Shown here piece after piece: positions 58,116 through 64,000 of a stretch of 64,000 bases of DNA. The first letter of the stretch is position 1, and every line of letters begins with the position of its first letter. The DNA lies in assembly GCF_027627575.1 (NCBI RefSeq), contig NZ_CP114065.1, forward strand, positions 2,108,001-2,172,000, written 5' to 3'. The stretch is from Kribbella sp. CA-293567 (GTDB lineage: Bacteria > Actinomycetota > Actinomycetes > Propionibacteriales > Kribbellaceae). Under the pieces are notes generated by a model. It saw only the letters and a list, made by a program, of their open reading frames with translations. It searched no databases and had not been told where the DNA came from. The translations under genes and the position numbers were made by a program.

Positions 58116-59180
58116 ATGGACACAGAGGCGGCCTGGAACCTTCGGCGGATCGTGCTGTCGGTGCTGTTCCTGCTGGTCGTTGCCCTGCCGCTGTATCCGG
58201 AGCTGTACGGGCTGGACGAGGTCACCCCGTTCACTCAGCTGGTGTCCTTCCGGCCGCAGCTCCTGGTGCTCGTGCTGGTCTTGGGCGTGGCGATGCTGCT
58301 GCGCTGGAACTGGCGGATCGCAGCCGGTCTGGTGATCCTGCTGGCCCTCACCGGCGGCGCGCTGATCGCCCCGCGGGACCTGTCCAAGCCGAATCCACCA
58401 CCGGCCGGCTCACGGGTTCTGACGGTGATGGCGGCCAATGTGCTGGGCGGCGGCGCCGACGCGGCGGAGGTGGCCAAGCTGATCAGCACCCACAAGCCCG
58501 ACATCGTCTCGTTGCCGGAGGCCCAGGTCGACGTACGGCAGGAGATCGAGGCGCACCTGCAGGGCCTGAAGTACAACGGCTACACCCAGCAGGCCAACGC
58601 GGCCGTGGAGAGCGCCACCAGCGTGCTGGTCGCGGCCGGCCTGGGCAGCGTCCAGTTCGACTCCGAGAAGCTGGACACGGGCAAGGTCAGCGCCGAACAA
58701 CCCGGTACGCCGAAGCCCGGCGCCGGCGCTCCGGGCGCGGAGACGATCGGGCCGGTGCAGCAGACCAGCACCCAGTTCGGCCACATCGTCATCACCGGCG
58801 GCAACCTCGGCAAGCTCCGTCTGATCGCCTACCACGGCTATCCGCCGCTGCCGAAGGACGTGACGATCTGGAAGCAGGACCTGCAGATCGTCAAGGACTG
58901 GTGTTCCGACGGCCCGCCGACGATCCTCGCCGGCGACTTCAACGCGACCACCGACCACGCCGACTTCCGCGCCGCCCTCGGCCGCCACTGCAAGAGCGTC
59001 GCGCCCTCCGTCGGAGCCGGCCTCCAGGGCACCTGGCCGGCTGATCGTCCAGCCCTCTTCCGCACCCAGATCGACCACGTCGTCGCCACCAACGGCCTTC
59101 TCCCCGGCAAGTTCAGGACCTACGACCTGCCGGGCTCCGACCATCGCGCCGTGATCGCGACGGTCGCCGTACCGGGGTAG
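58116..59180 (+). CDS. Membrane-anchored endonuclease/exonuclease/phosphatase-fold protein
   Basis: A 354-residue protein with three N-terminal helices (LRRIVLSVLFLLVVALPLYP onward, residues ~8-85) and an EEP-fold domain outside the membrane. Active-site blocks: VMAANVLGGGADAAEV (Asn), IVSLPEAQVDV (metal Glu), ILAGDFNATTDH (D-x-N) and LPGSDHRAVIATV (Asp-His). The topology is like that of VanJ/StaP-type teicoplanin-resistance phosphatases, but general EEP phosphodiesterases look alike. ATG 58116 or GTG 58113. It is divergent from the symporter pair. A Pro/Gly/Ala stretch near residues 195-215 is low complexity. Confidence 0.82.
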   Translation: MDTEAAWNLRRIVLSVLFLLVVALPLYPELYGLDEVTPFTQLVSFRPQLLVLVLVLGVAMLLRWNWRIAAGLVILLALTGGALIAPRDLSKPNPPPAGSRVLTVMAANVLGGGADAAEVAKLISTHKPDIVSLPEAQVDVRQEIEAHLQGLKYNGYTQQANAAVESATSVLVAAGLGSVQFDSEKLDTGKVSAEQPGTPKPGAGAPGAETIGPVQQTSTQFGHIVITGGNLGKLRLIAYHGYPPLPKDVTIWKQDLQIVKDWCSDGPPTILAGDFNATTDHADFRAALGRHCKSVAPSVGAGLQGTWPADRPALFRTQIDHVVATNGLLPGKFRTYDLPGSDHRAVIATVAVPG

Positions 59181-59194
59181 TAGGTGCGAAATGC

Positions 59195-60091
59195 CTACTT
59201 GGCCGGGCGGTAGATGTACGGCTGCGACCCGCGGACCGCTTCGGTCAGCAGCAGCAGCATGTCGGCGCGGGCTTCGATCGGGCGGCCGAAGAGTTCGTCG
59301 TCGCCGGGGATCGGGAAGCCCTTGACGCCGATGGCCAGCTGGCTGAGCAGCACGTGCAGGACGCTGCGGGCGTTGAACACGTTGGGCGTCGGCCACTCGG
59401 GCAGCGTCTCGTGCATCAGCGGCTGCTGGGCCGCCGTCGCGGCGATCGGCTTGAGCCAGCGCTCCAGTTCGTCGCTGGTCAGCATGTTGCGGTGCAGGAT
59501 CGTCATCACCGCGTGGGCGACCCGGTCGTGCTCCTCGTGCACCCAGCGGTACTGCGTCTCCTTCACGATCCGGTCGGCCAGCACGTCGAGCAGGGCCCGC
59601 AGTACGCCGGCGTCGCAGTGCCGGGAGCGGGCCAGCGCGCCGATCGCGTCGGCGCCGTGTGCGACGGCATGCGCCCAGCCGCAGTCGGCGACATACCCGC
59701 GCAGGTCGCGCTCGCGCAGCAGCCAGGTGGCCAGCCGGTCGCCCCAGCGCATCACCACCTCGTCGTGGACGAGGAACTCGGCGTTGTCGCGGTGGATCAC
59801 CTCCGCCAGCGTCAGCGCGGTGAAGGACCGCCGGAACACCGTGTCGGTGCCGTCCTCACCGAGCCCGTAGGCCAGACCAGCGCACAGACCATCACCGAAG
59901 CCCGGCAGCAGGTCGTCGTAGACCCCGCGCTCCAGCCAGGTGGCCAGCGTCGGATAGGCCAGCGCGTCCCGCACCTGCGGGTTGGTGCTGGCGAGGCCGC
60001 GGACGAGCTCCTCGGTGAGGTCGGGCAGCGCGCGGTCGTGCGGTACCGCGTAGTCCGCGGCCATCACGTCCTGCCAGTACGTCGACTCCAC
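59195..60091 (-). CDS. DUF2785-family protein
   Basis: A 298-residue, mostly helical soluble protein. Conserved-looking blocks are LVRGLASTNPQVRDALAYPTLA, FRRSFTALTLAEVIHRDNA, RDLRGYVADCGWAHAVAHGADAI (His pair) and VHEEHDRVAHAVMTILHRN, characteristic of DUF2785. It resembles HEAT-like repeat proteins. Function unknown. ATG 60091. It is divergent from pdtaS with 168 bp between starts. Confidence 0.78.
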   Translation of the reverse strand: MESTYWQDVMAADYAVPHDRALPDLTEELVRGLASTNPQVRDALAYPTLATWLERGVYDDLLPGFGDGLCAGLAYGLGEDGTDTVFRRSFTALTLAEVIHRDNAEFLVHDEVVMRWGDRLATWLLRERDLRGYVADCGWAHAVAHGADAIGALARSRHCDAGVLRALLDVLADRIVKETQYRWVHEEHDRVAHAVMTILHRNMLTSDELERWLKPIAATAAQQPLMHETLPEWPTPNVFNARSVLHVLLSQLAIGVKGFPIPGDDELFGRPIEARADMLLLLTEAVRGSQPYIYRPAK

Positions 60092-60246
60092 CGATGCATC
60101 CTTTCACTTGGACCTGCTCAATCAACACCCATCCACCCCAACCTGTCGAGCGCCGCCTGTCGAGCCTTCCCAGGCTGGGCCGCCGCAACCACCCCCGTAC
60201 CCAGTCGCCGGAGCCCCAGCCGACCGCCCGCACCGGCGAGATGGCC

Positions 60247-60252
60247 TAGGCT
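60247..60252 (+). promoter_or_regulatory. -10 element, leaderless pdtaS
   Basis: TAGGCT ends exactly 7 bp before the GTG at 60260, with no ribosome-binding site between. Hexamer and spacing are identical to those of the SRAP gene. Confidence 0.6.
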
Positions 60253-60259
60253 CGGACCC

Positions 60260-61735
60260 GTGCCGTCCTTGACCGATGTGGCGCGGAACCACACGACGCT
60301 GGACCAGGCGGACCTGGACCGGCTGCAGTTGCTGGTGTCCGACTGGCAGATGCTCGCCGACCTGTCCTTCGCCGACCTGGTGCTCTGGCTGCCCGACACC
60401 GAGGGCCTCGGCTTCTGGGCCGGGGCGCAGATGCGGCCGACCACCGGGCCGACGGCGTACCTGGACGACATCGTCGGCAGCTTCATTCCGCGCGACCGCC
60501 GCCCGCTGCTCGACCAGGCCTACGACGGCGGCCGGATCTGCCGCGAGGGCGATCCGGAGTGGCGCGACGACGTCCCGGTCCGGGTCGAGACCATCCCCGT
60601 CCGCCGGGGCAGCCGGGTGATCGCCGTGATCGCCCGCAACACCAACCTGCTCGGTGTCCGGACGCCCAGCCGGCTCGAGATCGCCTATCTGCAGAGCGCG
60701 ACCGACCTGGCCCGGATGATCACCGACGGCATCTTCCCGTACGGCGGGGAGCGGCTGCTCTCCACCACACCGAGGGTCGGCGACGGCTGCATCCGGGTCG
60801 ATCGGCACGGCATGGTGACGTTCGCCAGCCCCAACGCGTTGTCCGCCTACCGCCGGATGGGCCTCGTCACCGACCTGGTCGGCAGCCGGCTGAAGGACGT
60901 CACGGGTGAGCTGATCCACAGCGGGCAGAAGGTGGACGACGTGCTCGCGTCGGTGCTCACCGGCCGGGCCGCGCAGGAGATCGAGATCGAGAACTCCGAC
61001 GCGACGCTGTTCCTGCGGGCGATCCCGCTGCGCGCCGACGGCGAGCACGTGGGCGCGCTGATCCTGCTCCGGGACGTGACGGAGCTGCGCAGCAGGGAAC
61101 GGGAGCTGGTCACCAAGGAGGCGACCATCCGGGAGATTCATCATCGCGTCAAGAACAACTTGCAGACCGTCGCCGCGTTACTGCGAATGCAGGCCCGGCG
61201 CATCACAGTGCCCGAAGGTCAGGCGGCGCTGGCCGAAGCCGTCCGCAGGGTGGGATCGATCGCGATCGTGCACGAGACGTTGTCGGAGTCGTTCGACGAG
61301 CACGTGGACTTCGACGACGTCGCCGACCGGGTGGCCGCGATGGTCGCCGACGTGTCGACGGTCTCGACCCAGGTGGCGATCAACCGGACCGGCAACTTCG
61401 GCGTACTGGACTCCGAGATCGCGACGCCACTGGCGATGGTGCTGACCGAGCTGATGCAGAACTCGGTCGAACACGCCTTCGGCAGCAGGTCGGAGGAAGC
61501 TGCCACCGGCACCATCGAGCTGGCCGCCCAACGGTCGGTCGGGCGGTTGCGAGTGGTGGTGACCGATGACGGCAAGGGACTTCCGGCCAACTTCGACTCC
61601 GAGACGTCCGGCAATCTGGGCCTGTCGATCGTCCGCACGCTGGTGATCGGCGAACTCGACGGACTGCTCGAATTCCACCCGAACCCAGACGGTCCGGGCA
61701 CCACGGTCGTTCTCGATTTTCCAGTGAAGGAGTAG
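60260..61735 (+). CDS. pdtaS: Sensor histidine kinase PdtaS (HisKA_2 family)
   Basis: A 491-residue soluble kinase. Residues ~15-150 are a GAF-like domain (DLSFADLVLWLPDTEGLGFW), ~175-280 a PAS domain (GCIRVDRHGMVTFASPNALS), then the HisKA_2 box REIHHRVKNNLQTVAALLRM with the phospho-His, and the ATPase domain (VLTELMQNSVEHAF, VVTDDGKGLP, NLGLSIVRTLV). This matches mycobacterial/streptomycete PdtaS, whose partner PdtaR is an RNA-binding ANTAR antiterminator; no ANTAR gene is in the window. GTG 60260 immediately follows a -10 hexamer, so the mRNA is probably leaderless. Confidence 0.92.
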   Translation: MPSLTDVARNHTTLDQADLDRLQLLVSDWQMLADLSFADLVLWLPDTEGLGFWAGAQMRPTTGPTAYLDDIVGSFIPRDRRPLLDQAYDGGRICREGDPEWRDDVPVRVETIPVRRGSRVIAVIARNTNLLGVRTPSRLEIAYLQSATDLARMITDGIFPYGGERLLSTTPRVGDGCIRVDRHGMVTFASPNALSAYRRMGLVTDLVGSRLKDVTGELIHSGQKVDDVLASVLTGRAAQEIEIENSDATLFLRAIPLRADGEHVGALILLRDVTELRSRERELVTKEATIREIHHRVKNNLQTVAALLRMQARRITVPEGQAALAEAVRRVGSIAIVHETLSESFDEHVDFDDVADRVAAMVADVSTVSTQVAINRTGNFGVLDSEIATPLAMVLTELMQNSVEHAFGSRSEEAATGTIELAAQRSVGRLRVVVTDDGKGLPANFDSETSGNLGLSIVRTLVIGELDGLLEFHPNPDGPGTTVVLDFPVKE

Positions 61736-61836
61736 TGCTCGTTATCTCTGAACAGCCGTGGGTCCTTGCCCACAGTTCTTCAGGTACAACGTGCTTTTTC
61801 CTTGTCCTGCCTGGGGAAACTGCCCGGGAAATCGAA

Positions 61837-61861
61837 AGGCCCCGCGGATCCCGCGGGGCCT
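61837..61861. terminator. Bidirectional terminator between pdtaS and whiB1
   Basis: Perfect 11-bp stem AGGCCCCGCGG / CCGCGGGGCCT with a 3-nt loop, between convergent genes. Confidence 0.85.
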
Positions 61862-61876
61862 GCGTCGAAAATCGTG

Positions 61877-62128
61877 TCAGGCAGTACGGATGCGAGCGCG
61901 GGCGTTGCGGCGCTTCAGAGCGCGTCGCTCGTCCTCACTCAGACCGCCCCAGACACCGTGGTCCTGGCCGGCTTCCAGTGCCCAGGCCAGGCACTGCTCA
62001 CGTACGTCGCAGCGACGGCACACCTGCTTGGCCTCCTCGATCTGCATGATCGCGGGCCCGGTGTTACCGATGGGGAAAAATAGTTCCGGGTCCTCATCGA
62101 GGCAAATGGCCCGGTGGCGCCAATCCAT
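61877..62128 (-). CDS. whiB1: WhiB1/WblE iron-sulfur transcription factor
   Basis: An 83-residue Wbl protein: MDWRHRAICLDEDPELFFP. Four cluster cysteines (Cys9, and QVCRRCDVREQC) bind a [4Fe-4S] cluster; the turn GVWGGLSEDERRALKRRNAR and a basic tail follow. Sequence and length match WhiB1/WblE, an essential NO-responsive regulator that binds the primary sigma factor. ATG 62128 gives the family N-terminus and has GAGATGGG upstream; a longer frame to 62170 is open but not family-like. A CRP-like site lies ~100 bp upstream. Confidence 0.96.
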   Translation of the reverse strand: MDWRHRAICLDEDPELFFPIGNTGPAIMQIEEAKQVCRRCDVREQCLAWALEAGQDHGVWGGLSEDERRALKRRNARARIRTA

Positions 62129-62222
62129 GGCGGATCCCATCTCTCTCAGTAGTTTTGACGCTGACGGCATGGTCTGTGCCCAGTCAGCGCAGCTGTACTC
62201 GCACGGGGGTGGTGCGAAGCGT

Positions 62223-62238
62223 TGTGAACGTTTTCACG
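62223..62238. promoter_or_regulatory. CRP/Cmr-type site upstream of whiB1
   Basis: TGTGA-ACGTTT-TCACG matches the TGTGA-N6-TCACA consensus at 9 of 10 fixed positions. In M. tuberculosis the cAMP receptor protein is known to bind upstream of whiB1 at this type of site. Confidence 0.6.
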
Positions 62239-62540
62239 AACGACTCCATGTTCCCAATCTCGGGTGAACGAAACAAGGGTTCTGGACTTGTCGATCCGAT
62301 CACAACACTTCCTTAACACTACGAACCGGTGCACAGCGGAACATCGCGTCCGGAAACCGGACGGAAGGACCTTGGTGCGATCACCCGTTCACTGCAAGTA
62401 ACCGATCCAACGGCCCTGGGGTTACGCGGAATCTTCAATCCCTGTGGGGCTGAACTTCTCCGGCCGGCGCGCTTCCAGGGGAGGAGGGTGGTCGTCCCGG
62501 CAGCATCGCGGCCAGGATCCTGCAACTCCGGGCCCAGCAC

Positions 62541-62546
62541 TACGCT
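62541..62546 (+). promoter_or_regulatory. -10 element, leaderless membrane protein gene
   Basis: TACGCT ends exactly 7 bp before the GTG at 62554; no ribosome-binding site. Confidence 0.5.
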
Positions 62547-62553
62547 GGAGCAC

Positions 62554-62964
62554 GTGCCGACCGAATCCACGCCGTCCACCGCTCCCCGCCCGCTCAAGCT
62601 AGCCGCGGCCGTGGTCGCTGCGGAAGGGCTGGTGCTCGCTGTTCTCGGAATTGCCGAAGCAATAACGATCGACTCGGACCGGATTCGGATGGGCGTCACC
62701 ACCGCCGTCTTCCTCGGGTTGTACGGCGGCGCCCTGGTCTTCGTGGCGCGTGGGCTCTACCGGCTCTCGACCTGGAGTCGCGGCCCGGCCGTGTTCGCCC
62801 AGCTGATCCAGTTGGGCGTCGCATGGAGCTTCTGGGGTGACAGCACCAGCGTCGTCTCGGTGGTGCTGGCGATCGCGGCCGTGGTGGTCCTGGTCGCGAT
62901 CTTCCAGAAGGTGTCGATGGAGGCGCTGGCCGACGACCCGACGAAGGATCGTCCCGTCCTCTAG
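62554..62964 (+). CDS. Small integral membrane protein
   Basis: A 136-residue protein with four predicted helices (LKLAAAVVAAEGLVLAVLGI, AVFLGLYGGALVFVARGLY, GPAVFAQLIQLGVAWSFWG, VSVVLAIAAVVVLVAIFQ) and a short hydrophilic C-terminus. It resembles the conserved actinobacterial integral membrane proteins found beside whiB1 and sigma factor genes. Function unknown. GTG 62554 is chosen because it sits 7 bp after a -10 hexamer and begins just before the first helix; a longer frame is open upstream but not protein-like. Confidence 0.75.
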   Translation: MPTESTPSTAPRPLKLAAAVVAAEGLVLAVLGIAEAITIDSDRIRMGVTTAVFLGLYGGALVFVARGLYRLSTWSRGPAVFAQLIQLGVAWSFWGDSTSVVSVVLAIAAVVVLVAIFQKVSMEALADDPTKDRPVL

Positions 62965-62995
62965 CTTGCGTCTCCCAATTCCCGCCCAGGCGCGG

Positions 62996-63790
62996 CTACT
63001 CCTTCAGCAGGCCCGCGCGGAGTTCGGTGAGGGTGCGGGCGAGCAGCCGGGAGACGTGCATCTGGGAGATGCCGATCTCGTCGGCGATCTGCGACTGCGT
63101 CATCCCCCGGAAGAAGCGAAGAGTCAGGATGCGCTTCTCGCGGTGGTCCAGCTGCGCGAGGAGCGGTTTGAGGGACTCGCGGTACTCCACGCTCTCCAGC
63201 GCCTCGTCCTCGCCTCCCAGGCCGTCCAGGACCGTGGTGGCGTCCGCCTCGTTCTGGTCCGGGGCGTCCAGGGACAGCGTGTTGTAGGCGTTCGCGGACT
63301 CCAGGCCCTCGATGATCAGGTCGGCCGGCAGTCCCAGCCGTTCGGACAGCTCGCCGACGGTCGGGGCACGGCCCTGCTCCTGGGTCAGCTCGGCGGTCGC
63401 CGCGGTCAGCGACAGCCGCAGCTCCTGGAGCCGGCGGGGAACCCGGATCGCCCAGCCCTTGTCCCGGAAGTACCGCTTGATCTCGCCGAGGATCGTCGGC
63501 GTGGCGTACGTCGAGAACTCCACGCCGCGCTCGGAGTCGAACCGGTCGATCGCCTTGATCAGGCCGATGGTGGCGACCTGGACCAGGTCGTCGTAGGGCT
63601 CACCGCGGTTGCGGAAGCGCCGGGCCAGGTGCTCCACCAGCGGCATGTGCAGCGAGACCAGACCGTCCCGGGCCGCCGTGTGAGCCGGCTCGCCGGGGGC
63701 GGAGGCGCCCATCGCGGCGAAGAAGGTGGCCGTCCTGGTGCGTAGGTCGGGTTCCTGGGACTCGATGCCCAGGGGTCTGTCGTCGGTCAC
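62996..63790 (-). CDS. SigF/SigB-family RNA polymerase sigma factor
   Basis: A 264-residue group 3 sigma factor. Region 2 is DDLVQVATIGLIKAIDRFDSE and FSTYATPTILGEIKRYFRDK, region 3 IRVPRRLQELRLSL, region 4 LRFFRGMTQSQIADEIGISQ then MHVSRLLARTL. These match the stress/sporulation SigF, SigB and SigH family of actinobacteria, normally held by an RsbW-type anti-sigma factor. GTG 63790 overlaps the stop of exactly such a gene by 4 bp. In streptomycetes a similar set lies close to wblE, so the arrangement looks conserved; which paralog this is cannot be settled here. Confidence 0.93.
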   Translation of the reverse strand: MTDDRPLGIESQEPDLRTRTATFFAAMGASAPGEPAHTAARDGLVSLHMPLVEHLARRFRNRGEPYDDLVQVATIGLIKAIDRFDSERGVEFSTYATPTILGEIKRYFRDKGWAIRVPRRLQELRLSLTAATAELTQEQGRAPTVGELSERLGLPADLIIEGLESANAYNTLSLDAPDQNEADATTVLDGLGGEDEALESVEYRESLKPLLAQLDHREKRILTLRFFRGMTQSQIADEIGISQMHVSRLLARTLTELRAGLLKE

Positions 63791-64000
63791 GCCTTCTCCG
63801 GCGCGGTCGCCGACGCGGACACCGTGATGGTCAGCCGGCCGTCGACGGTCTCGGCCGCGGCGGACTCCACCAGCGCGGTCAGCACGGTCCAGCCGAACGA
63901 GGTGGTGTCCGGCTTCCAGTCGCTCGGCACGGTGGCCGTCGTGCTGATCGTCAGCTGCGGCGGGGCGATCGCGAAAACCAGGTCCAGGACGCCGTCGGTG
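63787..64000 (-). CDS. RsbW-like anti-sigma factor (C-terminal part)
   Basis: Partial gene: about 70 C-terminal residues remain, the rest lies beyond the right edge. The visible part contains TSFGWTVLTALVESAAAETV and DGRLTITVSASATAPEKA, consistent with the last helix and strand of an RsbW/UsfX-type serine kinase-like ATPase fold. The stop overlaps the sigma factor GTG by 4 bp, the usual anti-sigma/sigma operon. The identification leans on this context because the ATP-binding motifs are outside the window. Confidence 0.7.
   Translation of the reverse strand, partial: TDGVLDLVFAIAPPQLTISTTATVPSDWKPDTTSFGWTVLTALVESAAAETVDGRLTITVSASATAPEKA

Larger units (their letters stand above)
62129..62553. 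other. 425-bp regulatory gap upstream of whiB1
   Basis: No gene recognised. Contains the whiB1 leader and promoter region on the minus strand (possible TTGTTT, 17 bp, GAACAT across about 62280-62250), the CRP-like dyad at 62223-62238, and the promoter of the next plus-strand gene at its right end. Confidence 0.5.

Noticed and set aside
1-64000. tRNA or rRNA genes, prophage or transposase genes
   Set aside because: No rRNA segment, tRNA-like TTCGA/CCA arrangement, integrase or transposase frame was recognised by eye; a tRNAscan run would settle the tRNA point.

Overview
The window is 64 kb of high-GC actinobacterial chromosome. It carries a WhiB1/WblE protein, a SigR-RsrA redox pair, a SigF/SigB-family sigma factor with its anti-sigma factor, a PdtaS-type kinase, a 24-residue bL37 ribosomal protein, many GTG starts and several apparently leaderless genes. 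The gene set suggests a soil Propionibacteriales/Streptomyces-like organism, possibly Kribbella; this is inferred from gene content only, with no database search.

Layout. 1-3600: a NarL-type two-component pair (regulator cut by the left edge), a DedA membrane protein and an FMN reductase-like protein. 3600-15370: one long minus-strand run that reads as an undescribed biosynthetic operon: MFS exporter, radical SAM/SPASM enzyme, free-standing carrier protein, ATP-grasp ligase, Gfo/Idh/MocA dehydrogenase, APH-fold kinase, GT-B glycosyltransferase, stand-alone condensation-domain protein and a MacB-type ABC exporter. Most of its genes overlap by 4-11 bp. 15590-17330: TetR repressor and a divergent membrane protein with twin operators. 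17500-20690: carbohydrate ABC importer lacking its ATPase. 20690-30410: SGNH hydrolase, paired M16 peptidases, subtilisin, small membrane proteins, CBS protein, MFS, HisN. 30519-34504: rsgA-aroA, DoxX and FrnE. 34600-40590: two paralogous hydrolases, a large LAL-type regulator and an M20 peptidase.

40620-42860: an archaeal-type aspS preceded by a clear aspartate T-box leader with translational logic (GAC specifier, UGGC T-box, sequestered Shine-Dalgarno), then a 740 bp gene-free repeat element with 65-bp inverted ends and four 56-bp direct repeats. 42864-49105: a one-polypeptide ECF sigma/anti-sigma/extracellular-sensor fusion, a degenerate GGDEF-like protein, an SRAP protein, an array of 20-bp repeats, and sigR-rsrA with an autoregulatory GGAAT-N18-GTT promoter. 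49260-58040: YCII protein, STAND regulator, bL37, an intact plus a degenerate HD-GYP membrane protein, and a symporter with its DUF3311 partner. 58100-64000: EEP protein, DUF2785, pdtaS, whiB1, and the sigF-like gene with its anti-sigma gene running off the right edge.

Two themes run through the window. At least five coding regions contain in-frame short tandem repeats in linkers or loops (response regulator, ATP-grasp protein, MFS loop, LAL regulator, first M16 C-terminus). Several genes have a TANNNT-like hexamer six or seven bases before the start codon, the signature of leaderless transcription. The two strongest leads for new biology are the carrier-protein/radical-SAM operon and the Asp T-box of the second-type AspRS.
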